Part shown: positions 56,465 to 64,000 of the stretch, piece by piece
How positions within the stretch are numbered: position 1 is the stretch's first letter
Layout of the letters: every line of letters begins with the position of its first letter
Assembly (NCBI GenBank): GCA_951812305.1
Contig: CATOSB010000002.1
Coordinates: 868,001-932,000, forward strand
Reading direction: 5' to 3'
Source of the DNA: an uncultured Paracoccaceae bacterium
Lineage (GTDB): Bacteria > Pseudomonadota > Alphaproteobacteria > Rhodobacterales > Rhodobacteraceae
DNA length: 64,000 nt
Made by a program: the position numbers and the translations under genes
The notes under the pieces: model-generated
What the model was told of the DNA's origin: nothing
The model's input: the letters and a program-made list of their open reading frames with translations, nothing else
Database searches by the model: none

Positions 56465-56986
56465 ACTCGTTGACCCTTTTTCGCAGAGGGTTGCGATGAG
56501 GGATTTCCACCATTGTTATGGAAATGATCCTCGGTTCTCTCAAAGCCTCATTTGGCTCCAGTTCAACGGCAATTCCGCCAAACTCTCCAAGAAATAGAAC
56601 ATTTGAAACGGTTTCGTGATCCGCTTTGAATGTATCAGGGTCATTTTTCCGTACGTGTTTCGGGATGATCACCTGAAAGGGAGTGGCAGCCATCAGATCG
56701 AGCACAAGTGTCATGGTTCTTTTAGGGAGCGCAGCCAGTTCATTGAGCTTATCCGTGAGGGCGTAGAAACGGTTGGGGTCCTCTTCCATCATGTCGAACA
56801 TGAGGTCCCGGATCTTCTCATAAGCGAGATCTTCGTTGATTGGGAAGTTGTTCTCCATGGCGCGCACCTTTTGCCCCGTGTTGACCAGCCTGAATGCCCC
56901 CGTGATTAGTATGGGGTGAGAGGGGTTTCCAGGTACGTTGCCCCATGATTCAAGGTTCAAAAGCGACACAATATGGACCGCCACTC

Positions 56987-57880
56987 ATGTCGATCACTAA
57001 CACCGCACTTTTTGTCTGTCTCGATGATTTTGCAAAAACCTACGAGGACTGGGAGCGCCACCGGTTGATCCCCTCGGGTCGTCAGAGGCTTCGCTCCGGC
57101 AAGCTGACCCTGGGGGAGAGCCTGTTCATCATGGTCTTGTTTCACTTGTCGCCGTTCAAGGACTTCAAACATTATTGGATTTATGGCGTTGAGCAGAAAT
57201 ACCGTGACTGCTTTGGCAACCTCCCGAGCTATGGTCGGTTTGTCAGCCTCATGCCAAGATTAATGGTGCCGTTTTGCATACTGCTGCACTGCTTCAGCGG
57301 TGAAAAAACCGGCGTCTATTTTGCCGACAGCACTAAGCTCGCGGTCTGCCACAATGCCCGCATTAATCGAAACAAGGTCTTCAAGGGGCTGGCAAAGCGC
57401 GGTCGCAGCACAATGGGCTGGTTCTTTGGCTTCAAACTGCATCTAATCATCAACAACAAGGGGGAGATCATGGCCGTCAAAATCACGGCAGGTAATGTCG
57501 ATGATCGAAAGCCGTTTGAAGCCATGATCGCGGGCCCCGAAGGCAAAATATTTGCTGATAAGGGCTATATCTCCAAATCCCTCTTCCAACGGCTCTGGCA
57601 GCGTGGGCTCCACCTCGTCACCGGCATTCGCCGCAACATGAAAAACTATCTCCTGCCAATCCTGAACAAAATCCTGTTGCGAAGGCGGTTCATCATCGAA
57701 ACTCTGTTCGATAAGTTGAAAACCAGCATGGGACTGGAACACACTCGACACAGATCGCCTGCCAACGCATTCGTACACCTCATCTCGTGTGTCGCAGCCT
57801 ATATGCTCGGGAAAACCAAAGTTAAAATGGGACCCATAACCGTGCCGGAAACAATCAGGCAGGTCGAATACCAGATATAG
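56987..57880 (+). CDS. IS982-family transposase
   Basis: 297 aa from ATG 56987 ([19 protein letters not shown], the family N-terminus); an ATG at 56945 would add 14 residues. DDE domain: [26 protein letters not shown], and [12 protein letters not shown] with the Glu. Intact. Its stop lies 20 bp inside the right terminal repeat. Confidence 0.92.
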   Translation: MSITNTALFVCLDDFAKTYEDWERHRLIPSGRQRLRSGKLTLGESLFIMVLFHLSPFKDFKHYWIYGVEQKYRDCFGNLPSYGRFVSLMPRLMVPFCILLHCFSGEKTGVYFADSTKLAVCHNARINRNKVFKGLAKRGRSTMGWFFGFKLHLIINNKGEIMAVKITAGNVDDRKPFEAMIAGPEGKIFADKGYISKSLFQRLWQRGLHLVTGIRRNMKNYLLPILNKILLRRRFIIETLFDKLKTSMGLEHTRHRSPANAFVHLISCVAAYMLGKTKVKMGPITVPETIRQVEYQI

Positions 57881-58397
57881 CGCTTATCCAGAACTCAGGT
57901 TGACTTATTGTATTTCCGGCTGCCTGACGCGCTGAGTGCAACGCTTTTCCTGTTGGCAATCGCGGTGGCGATTGCGTCGCCCGTCCTTGATCCGGCGACG
58001 GCGGTGCTGTCCGCTGTGATCGGGTTTTGCGCATTCTGGTTGCTGCGCTGGGGCTATTTCAAATGGCGCGGGCGCGAGGGGCTCGGGCTGGGTGATGTGA
58101 AATTAATGGCCGCGATTGGCGCGTTGGTTGGGTGGCAAATGATCGCGGTTGTGACGTTGATCGCCGCGCTGATGGCGCTGGCAGTTGCGTTGATCAGCAA
58201 AATTCGCGGCGAGATTTCGGATTTCAAAAGCACAAAGTTGCCATTTGGCAGCTACCTTTGCGCGGCAACCGTGCTGGTACTGGTTATGTAATCGGCACCT
58301 GTGTCTTTTGCCATTCGGGGCCGAATTTGCTTTTCTTCCGGATGTTAAGAATTCAGATATTCATCATATAATTTCGGCCAAACCAAAGGGTTACAGA

Positions 58398-59921
58398 ATG
58401 TCATCGACGCCGCCTCGCGCAATTCTCCTCAGTCTCGCCTTTATCCTGACATTCGGATTTGCGGTTCAGCCATTGTCGGCGCAAGAAGCTGCGGCGATGA
58501 CGTTGGACGAGGTTGCCGCGGCGTATAACGCCGGTGATCTGAAAACGGCCAGAGAGGGGTTGCTTCCACTCGCCCAAGGTGGCGAAGCCGTTGCACAATA
58601 CCGCCTTGGCTACATGCTCGCCAAATCGGAAGGGGGGCCGTTTGATCGCCCCGGCGCCATCAAATGGATCGAGGCCGCGCTGGCGCAAGAATATAACGCC
58701 GGACACACCCTGTTGGCGCGCGTATATCTGACCGGTAACCCTGAAATTGTGGATTACGAGCGTGCTGCGGAACTCCTCCAGTATTCACTGGACAGCGGAG
58801 AGGCCGAAGCGGCGATGTTGCTGGGCGGCCTTTACAGGACTGGCCGCGGTGTCGAAGGCAACAAGGAAAAGGCGTTTGAACTGATGCACGCAGCCGCAAA
58901 GGCCAGTCTGCAATCGGCGCAATTCGTTGTCTCACAGATGTATGCGCGCGGCGAAGGCGTTGGTCAGGACGATGCCCAGGCCAGCCGCTGGCTGTTGACC
59001 GCAGCCGAAGCCGGTCATGGTGCGGCGCGATTGTCGTTGTATTACAATTACGCGCGCGGCACGGGATTTCCCAAAGATGAAGCCAAGGCGTTGGAATGGC
59101 TGGTCAGCGCGGCATCCGTTGGCAACACAACCGCCGAACGTGTACTGGGAACATCGCTTTTGCTTGGTAAGGGGATCGAAGCGAACCCCGAAGAGGGCAT
59201 CAAGCTTCTGTTGCGTGCCGGAGAAAAGGGCGACCCCAGCGCTCAATCCAATCTCGGCTATGCCTATATAACCGGAACCGGGGTTGAAAAGGACACGGCC
59301 CAGGCAGCCTTTTGGTACCAAAAGGCTGCCGATCAAAGGCTGATCCGTGCCGCGCTTGTCGTGGGCGACATGTATCAGACCGGCGAAGGCTTGGAACAGG
59401 ATCTGGAGGCGGCGGTGAAGTACTACCGCATCGCCTGGTCCGGAAGGGATGAAACGGCCGCGCAACGGCTGGGCGCGCTGATTATGGACGGCTCGTTGGC
59501 CGAGGAAGACCATCCAGAGCAATCCTATGAGTGGATCGCCGCATTTGCCGAAACCGGCGACGAGAACGCGATCAACTGGCTGGAAAGTAAGTCGGTTTTC
59601 GAACCCTATGCCCATTATCGATTGGGTCGGATATTTGACGATGGGTTGGGGGTGGATGCCGACGCGGAACGTGCGGCCAAACACTTTATCCGCGCGGCTG
59701 AGCGCGGCTTTGCCCCGGCGCAGTCGGCCCTGTCAGAGCTTTACGCCACCGGTCAGGGCGTCGAACTTGACCACGTTGAGGCGCATAAATGGGCAAATGT
59801 CGCGGCAGCGAATGGCGAGGACGCAGCACTTGAACGGCGGGATGTTCTGGCGCAACTTATGACACCCGAACAGATTGCCGAAGCGCAAAAACGCGCCCGC
59901 GACTTTCTGAAAACGCAATGA
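58398..59921 (+). CDS. Exported Sel1-repeat protein
   Basis: 507 aa. Signal peptide (cleavage near LSA-QE), then about ten Sel1-like repeats of 36 residues with the core A-x-x-x-LG-x-x-Y-x-x-G-x-G-V-x-x-D (for example LGYAYITGTGVEKDTAQAAFWYQKAAD). Sel1 arrays bind partner proteins, often in envelope or secretion systems. ATG 58398 is chosen at the signal peptide. It follows the prepilin peptidase remnant by 106 bp and overlaps the next Sel1 gene (ATGATG at 59918). Confidence 0.88.
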   Translation: MSSTPPRAILLSLAFILTFGFAVQPLSAQEAAAMTLDEVAAAYNAGDLKTAREGLLPLAQGGEAVAQYRLGYMLAKSEGGPFDRPGAIKWIEAALAQEYNAGHTLLARVYLTGNPEIVDYERAAELLQYSLDSGEAEAAMLLGGLYRTGRGVEGNKEKAFELMHAAAKASLQSAQFVVSQMYARGEGVGQDDAQASRWLLTAAEAGHGAARLSLYYNYARGTGFPKDEAKALEWLVSAASVGNTTAERVLGTSLLLGKGIEANPEEGIKLLLRAGEKGDPSAQSNLGYAYITGTGVEKDTAQAAFWYQKAADQRLIRAALVVGDMYQTGEGLEQDLEAAVKYYRIAWSGRDETAAQRLGALIMDGSLAEEDHPEQSYEWIAAFAETGDENAINWLESKSVFEPYAHYRLGRIFDDGLGVDADAERAAKHFIRAAERGFAPAQSALSELYATGQGVELDHVEAHKWANVAAANGEDAALERRDVLAQLMTPEQIAEAQKRARDFLKTQ

Positions 59922-61105
59922 TGCGAACATACCTATTTGCCATTCTTTTGTCGCTGTCGCCCTGTGTAGGCTGGACGCAGTCGAGCGACCTTTCCGCGTT
60001 GCAGGCGGCGGCGCAATCCGGTGCGCCCGAGGCATTATTCGAACTGGGCGAACTTTACCGCACCGGTCAGGGCGTTTTGCAAAGCTATCCCCGCGCAGTC
60101 GAACTTTACACCGAAGCGGCGGAAAAGGGTCATGCGGGGGCACAATCCAACCTTGGCCGTCTGATGATCCAGGGGCTTGGTGTGGAGGCCGACCTAAGCG
60201 CAGGATTCGCGCTTTTGCAGGAAGCGGCGGAAAGCGGCGCCGGCGATCATCTGTTCGCGCTCGGGACGGCATATCAACAGGGGCTTGGGACAGATCAGGA
60301 TTCGGCGCAAGCCGCCGTTATACTCGCCAAAGCCGCAGAGACCGGACATATCGAAGCTGCCGTGGCCCTCGGCACCATGCTGCAAAATGGCGAGGGCGTG
60401 GAACAAGACGTCGCCCGCGCAATTGAACTCTACACAGGGCCGGCAAATGCCGGGCATCCCCGGGCACTCAACAACCTCGGACTGGTGTTTGCTCGCGGCG
60501 AGCACGTACCTCAGGATTACGATCAGGCCCGTAATTTGTTCGAAGCCGCCGCCAAACAGGGCCTGCGCGAGGCGATGAAAAACCTTGCCGCTCTATATGC
60601 CAACGGGTTTGGCGTTGACGTGAACGAGGACTATGCCAACGAACTTTTACGAATGGCGGGTCAAGGCACATCCGATGGCAGCACACACGCCAGCGCACTT
60701 TTGACGGATCCGCGCATCGAGGCCCCTTTGGCTGAAAAAATTGAACAATATCAGGCTGCTGCCAAATCCGGCGACCCCGTTGCGCTGTATCTTTTGGGCA
60801 TGGTCGTGGCCCAGAATGCCGAAGATGCGCGCGGATTTCGCGCCGCCGCCGGAATTTTCGAAGACCTTGCGAACAAGGGCTTTCCGGTTGCGATGGCCAA
60901 TCTCGGCATCCTGACCTTTCAGGGCCGTGGCGTTTTACAGGATTATATCGAAGGCTACAGCTGGCTGACGGTTGCCGCCGCTGCCGGATTAGAGGGCGCA
61001 ATTGATGTCCGCGACAGTTTTGCGGCCAATATGACAACCGAACAGTTAAACGAGGCCAATGAACTGGCACAGGATCGCTGGAATGCGCTGACTGGTGGCA
61101 ACTGA
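59918..61105 (+). CDS. Second exported Sel1-repeat protein
   Basis: 395 aa. Signal peptide (cleavage near GWT-QS), then about eight Sel1 repeats (ELGELYRTGQGVLQSYPRAV; NLGLVFARGEHVPQDYDQAR; NLGILTFQGRGVLQDYIEGY). The C-terminal MTTEQLNEANELAQDRWNALTGG parallels MTPEQIAEAQKRARDFLKTQ of the upstream protein, so the pair arose by duplication. Start overlaps the upstream stop. The IS4 tandem pair follows 42 bp downstream. Confidence 0.88.
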   Translation: MMRTYLFAILLSLSPCVGWTQSSDLSALQAAAQSGAPEALFELGELYRTGQGVLQSYPRAVELYTEAAEKGHAGAQSNLGRLMIQGLGVEADLSAGFALLQEAAESGAGDHLFALGTAYQQGLGTDQDSAQAAVILAKAAETGHIEAAVALGTMLQNGEGVEQDVARAIELYTGPANAGHPRALNNLGLVFARGEHVPQDYDQARNLFEAAAKQGLREAMKNLAALYANGFGVDVNEDYANELLRMAGQGTSDGSTHASALLTDPRIEAPLAEKIEQYQAAAKSGDPVALYLLGMVVAQNAEDARGFRAAAGIFEDLANKGFPVAMANLGILTFQGRGVLQDYIEGYSWLTVAAAAGLEGAIDVRDSFAANMTTEQLNEANELAQDRWNALTGGN

Positions 61106-61147
61106 CTGGATTTCAGCCCGGTTTTGCCTGTACGCGAAGTTTGTCCG

Positions 61148-62337
61148 CTTACCACCCTTCAAAATTTCCGGATCTGATTTGACGTTTGTCTGATCTGTGT
61201 GATTCAAGGAGTCTCCACTGCTGATATTGGAGGCTGGTTTGTTGGGAAATGTTTGTTTTTCAGAGCTTTATTCGAAGGTTGAGGCGGATTTTCAGGACCG
61301 CTTGCTCGGGTATCACAAGTCGCGCCGGGAGGGATTGTGCATCATAGCAAGCGTGATTTTGAACACGCGCAGCGTCAATCTGATGGAAAATGCGGCTGCT
61401 CTGCCCCGCGATATCGGCTCTGTGGACCACCGCTATCAATACATTTCGCGGGTTCTGGGCAATCCTCACATCGATACTGATGAGATCATGCAGGCCTATG
61501 TTGGTGAAATTTTCCGCCGCCAGTGTGAGGCCGGAGAAACGATTGTGGTGGCCCTTGATCAAAGCAAGCTCAACGAAGGGCATGAGGTTTTGATGTTATC
61601 GGTGCGGATGCGGGATCGGGCCCTCCCGGTCGCCTGGCGTGTACGCCAGACCAAAGGGCCGATTGGATGGCGCGTGCAACATGAGCTTTTGGAAGCAGTC
61701 CGCCCATGGCTCCCGGCGGATGCGCGTGTGTTGCTGGCGGGAGATCGGTTTTATGGAACCGCCCGATTGGTCGCATGGTGCCAGGAGGCTGGATGGGACT
61801 ACCGGCTGCGCATGAAGGGAAATATCACACTGCAACATCAGGGTGGCGAGATGATGACGCGCGAAATTGCCCAACTGATGCCCGAAGGGCTTGTAAACGC
61901 TGAGCTTTACGGAACGGGCGTCTTTAGCAACATTGGAGTGCTTCACGAGGAGGGGCACAAAGAGCCTTGGATTATTGCCATGAATGCAGCACCGTCCGAG
62001 TACAAGGTGCTCGATTATGGAATGCGTTGGGGAATTGAAGCCATGTTCTCCGACTTCAAAACCCGGGGCTTTGAAATTACTCAAAGCCAGATCAAAAAGC
62101 CGGATCGATTGGCCCGCCTCATTTTGGTGCTGGCAATCGCCATGTACTGGGCTGTTTCAACCGGAGCAAACGAAGAGCACCACGTCGCAATACGCGGCGA
62201 AAAAAGGGGATTCGAAAAGCCCGAAGGTCCTTATGCTCTCTCTTCAAGACAGGCCTTCGTGCTATCCGACGATGCCTCGCAGGTTATGCCAAAATCCCCA
62301 AGCTCTGGGATGTCTGGCTAAATTGAAGGGTGGTAAG
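61148..62337 (+). mobile_element. IS4-family element, copy 2 (first unit of tandem pair)
   Basis: 1190 bp, same CTTACCACCCTTCAA ends as copy 1. The left flank is AGTTTGTCCG (61138-61147); the right side has the 9-nt spacer CCGATTGGC and then copy 3. No duplication of the left flank appears at its own right end; a near-identical copy (GGTTTGTCCG) lies after copy 3. Confidence 0.93.
61227..62321 (+). CDS. IS4-family transposase, copy 2
   Basis: 364 aa, the same protein as copy 1; one silent difference noted (GAG for GAA in LHEEGHKEP). All DDE residues kept. Confidence 0.9.
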   Translation: MEAGLLGNVCFSELYSKVEADFQDRLLGYHKSRREGLCIIASVILNTRSVNLMENAAALPRDIGSVDHRYQYISRVLGNPHIDTDEIMQAYVGEIFRRQCEAGETIVVALDQSKLNEGHEVLMLSVRMRDRALPVAWRVRQTKGPIGWRVQHELLEAVRPWLPADARVLLAGDRFYGTARLVAWCQEAGWDYRLRMKGNITLQHQGGEMMTREIAQLMPEGLVNAELYGTGVFSNIGVLHEEGHKEPWIIAMNAAPSEYKVLDYGMRWGIEAMFSDFKTRGFEITQSQIKKPDRLARLILVLAIAMYWAVSTGANEEHHVAIRGEKRGFEKPEGPYALSSRQAFVLSDDASQVMPKSPSSGMSG

Positions 62338-62346
62338 CCGATTGGC

Positions 62347-63536
62347 CTTACCACCCTTCAAAATTTCCGGATCTGATTTGACGTTTGTCTGATCTGTGTG
62401 ATTCAAGGAGTCTCCACTGCTGACATTGGAGGCTGGTTTGTTGGGAAATGTTTGTTTTTCAGAGCTTTATTCGAAGGTTGAGGCGGATTTTCAGGACCGC
62501 TTGCTCGGGTATCACAAGTCGCGCCGGGAGGGATTGTGCATCATAGCAAGCGTGATTTTGAACACGCGCAGCGTCAATCTGATGGAAAATGCGGCTGCTC
62601 TGCCCCGCGATATCGGCTCTGTGGACCACCGCTATCAATACATTTCGCGGGTTCTGGGCAATCCTCACATCGATACTGATGAGATCATGCAGGCCTATGT
62701 TGGTGAAATTTTCCGCCGCCAGTGTGAGGCCGGAGAAACGATTGTGGTGGCCCTTGATCAAAGCAAGCTCAACGAAGGGCATGAGGTTTTGATGTTATCG
62801 GTGCGGATGCGGGATCGGGCCCTCCCGGTCGCCTGGCGTGTACGCCAGACCAAAGGGCCGATTGGATGGCGCGTGCAACATGAGCTTTTGGAAGCAGTCC
62901 GCCCATGGCTCCCGGCGGATGCGCGTGTGTTGCTGGCGGGAGATCGGTTTTATGGAACCGCCCGATTGGTCGCATGGTGCCAGGAGGCTGGATGGGACTA
63001 CCGGCTGCGCATGAAGGGAAATATCACACTGCAACATCAGGGTGGCGAGATGATGACGCGCGAAATTGCCCAACTGATGCCCGAAGGGCTTGTAAACGCT
63101 GAGCTTTACGGAACGGGCGTCTTTAGCAACATTGGAGTGCTTCACGAAGAGGGGCACAAAGAGCCTTGGATTATTGCCATGAATGCAGCACCGTCCGAGT
63201 ACAAGGTGCTCGATTATGGAATGCGTTGGGGAATTGAAGCCATGTTCTCCGACTTCAAAACCCGGGGCTTTGAAATTACTCAAAGCCAGATCAAAAAGCC
63301 GGATCGATTGGCCCGCCTCATTTTGGTGCTGGCAATCGCCATGTACTGGGCTGTTTCAACCGGAGCAAACGAAGAGCACCACGTCGCAATACGCGGCGAA
63401 AAAAGGGGATTCGAAAAGCCCGAAGGTCCTTATGCTCTCTCTTCAAGACAGGCCTTCGTGCTATCCGACGATGCCTCGCAGGTTATGCCAAAATCCCCAA
63501 GCTCTGGGATGTCTGGCTAAATTGAAGGGTGGTAAG
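62347..63536 (+). mobile_element. IS4-family element, copy 3 (second unit of tandem pair)
   Basis: 1190 bp in the same orientation as copy 2. Right flank GGTTTGTCCG (63537-63546) matches the left flank of copy 2 at nine of ten bases. It differs from copy 2 at two positions noted (GACATTGG before the start codon; GAA in HEEGHK). Confidence 0.93.
62426..63520 (+). CDS. IS4-family transposase, copy 3
   Basis: 364 aa, protein identical to copies 1 and 2. The change C for T at 62425 lies three codons' length or less upstream of the start region and may affect initiation only slightly. Confidence 0.9.
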   Translation: MEAGLLGNVCFSELYSKVEADFQDRLLGYHKSRREGLCIIASVILNTRSVNLMENAAALPRDIGSVDHRYQYISRVLGNPHIDTDEIMQAYVGEIFRRQCEAGETIVVALDQSKLNEGHEVLMLSVRMRDRALPVAWRVRQTKGPIGWRVQHELLEAVRPWLPADARVLLAGDRFYGTARLVAWCQEAGWDYRLRMKGNITLQHQGGEMMTREIAQLMPEGLVNAELYGTGVFSNIGVLHEEGHKEPWIIAMNAAPSEYKVLDYGMRWGIEAMFSDFKTRGFEITQSQIKKPDRLARLILVLAIAMYWAVSTGANEEHHVAIRGEKRGFEKPEGPYALSSRQAFVLSDDASQVMPKSPSSGMSG

Positions 63537-63631
63537 GGTTTGTCCGACAGAAAATTGATTGAGAGCCGCGAAACCGCTATTCTGACCGCAAGAATTGAAT
63601 TCGATGACGCAGATGACAAGGGATTGAGACC

Positions 63632-64000
63632 ATGAAACGATCCATAACCGCCATTGCTTTCGCCGCATCCTTCGCTGCGACGTCCATTTTCGCCGCCGAG
63701 GTCGAACCGCGTTTTCAGGCGGGGGCATTGTCGTTTTCGGGGGGCACCGGGTTCACAAACGCCTCGCTCAAGATAACCGGCCCCGGCGATTTCGAGGCCG
63801 AAGAAACCGCAAGCCGCGGTTTGCCCGTGTTTCGCGTGCGCGGCGGGCGCATGAAAGATGGTTTTTATCAGTTCAGCCTGAGCGCGGCGACCGACGAGCA
63901 GGTCAAAATCAAAAAGCAAGTCAATAATGGCCGCGGCGACAACACGCGCGACTACACGCTGAAACCGTTTCATATGTCGGGCATGTTCGAAATCTCGCGA
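63632..64000 (+). CDS. Exported protein of unknown function, 3' end beyond window
   Basis: The first 123 codons are present. The signal peptide MKRSITAIAFAASFAATSIF ends near FA-AEVE. The mature part is beta-rich (ALSFSGGTGFTNASLKITGPG, VFRVRGGRMKDGFYQFSLSAA). No family recognised from this portion. A GGGATTGAGACC site precedes ATG 63632. The IS4 tandem pair lies 95 bp upstream and may have separated it from the Sel1 gene promoter. Confidence 0.7.
   Translation, partial: MKRSITAIAFAASFAATSIFAAEVEPRFQAGALSFSGGTGFTNASLKITGPGDFEAEETASRGLPVFRVRGGRMKDGFYQFSLSAATDEQVKIKKQVNNGRGDNTRDYTLKPFHMSGMFEISR

Larger units (their letters stand above)
55218..56858 (-). pseudogene. Passenger gene of the IS982-type element, split by IS4
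   Basis: The 5' part (56858-56475) starts MENNFPINEDLAYEKIRDLM and continues to RNPLRKRVNE; the 3' part (55274-55218) adds YRKKRIKKLRKNSVE. Removing the IS4 element and one 10-bp duplication restores a 146-aa frame. The protein is soluble, acidic at the N-terminus and strongly basic at the C-terminus. No family recognised. It is divergent from the IS982 transposase, with AAAGG upstream of ATG 56858. Interrupted, it now ends six residues into the IS4 element. Confidence 0.7.
55180..57900 (+). mobile_element. IS982-family element with passenger gene, containing a nested IS4 element
   Basis: Left end ACCCCGATTCTGGATAAG and right end (reverse complement ACCTGAGTTCTGGATAAG) form the terminal repeats; the 7-bp target duplication TGACTTA is at 55173-55179 and 57901-57907. 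After removing the IS4 element and one target copy it is about 1.52 kb, longer than the usual 1 kb of IS982. The extra length is a gene on the opposite strand between the left end and the transposase. No IS982-type end is visible between the two genes. Confidence 0.82.
53223..58291 (+). pseudogene. Prepilin peptidase, split into three parts by IS66 and IS982
   Basis: Fragments 53223-53245, 54855-55179 and 57908-58291 join in frame, after removing the insertions and one copy of each target duplication, into a 243-residue A24 peptidase. Cys38, Cys41, Cys63 and Cys66 form the N-methyltransferase zinc site (CESCG, CRTCG). Catalytic Asp115 (FYTDLLYFRLPD) and Asp179 (GLGLGDVKLM) are intact. IS66 lies after codon 8, IS982 right after Leu116. 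The enzyme would process and methylate prepilins or pseudopilins. As it stands it cannot be made. Confidence 0.9.

Overview
The window looks like a chromosomal segment of a GC-rich alphaproteobacterium of the Rhodobacterales (Roseobacter group). The evidence is the gene content and order: accB-accC, the aat / DUF2155 / mlaD / NDUFA12-like block, a cdd-deoA-deoB-upp salvage block, a Hint-domain protein, GTG starts and many 4-bp ATGA/TTGA gene overlaps. This assignment is an inference from recognised families; no database search was possible.

Layout. 1-3.0 kb: end of a decaying prophage (structural protein with a frameshift, conserved phage protein, endolysin, holin-like protein, overlapping spanin pair). 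3.0-8.8 kb: a truncated gene, an intact IS66-type element, a small lipoprotein, tRNA-Tyr, rlmB, and an IS630 element that has itself been invaded by IS200/IS605-type DNA. 8.9-20 kb: housekeeping and catabolic genes (hppD with a divergent Lrp regulator, two-subunit tartrate/fumarate hydratase, sulfite-oxidase-like enzyme, OmpA lipoprotein, Ada-like methyltransferase, Hint protein, nth, adenosine-kinase-like). 20-25 kb: FadR-type regulator and the pyrimidine/deoxynucleoside salvage genes. 25-38 kb: maeB behind a perfect 26-bp AT-rich palindrome, desaturase, accBC, aat, mlaD and others. 38-50 kb: nadE, an 18-repeat MORN protein with a structured leader, hyi-SDR, D-2-hydroxyacid dehydrogenase, and a two-oxygenase pair that closely resembles the TmpA/TmpB organophosphonate pathway of Leisingera. 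50-63.5 kb: an insertion-sequence hot spot in which an MFS transporter and a prepilin peptidase are broken by IS630, IS66, IS982 and IS4 elements, some nested. A TPR lipoprotein and two Sel1-repeat proteins flank the broken peptidase, and an IS4 tandem dimer follows them.

The most unusual items are these. (1) An IS982-family element of about 1.5 kb carries a divergently oriented passenger gene of 146 codons, which is itself split by an IS4 element; removing the IS4 element and one target copy restores the reading frame. (2) The prepilin peptidase can be rebuilt in frame as 243 residues by removing two IS insertions and one copy of each target duplication. (3) Two 1190-bp IS4 elements lie head to tail, 9 bp apart, with a shared target-site repeat only at the outer ends. 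(4) A family of GC-rich palindromic intergenic repeats occurs at five places. (5) A 26-bp palindrome lies just upstream of maeB. (6) A leader hairpin covers part of the ribosome binding site of the MORN gene.

No rRNA genes, CRISPR arrays or recognisable riboswitches were seen.
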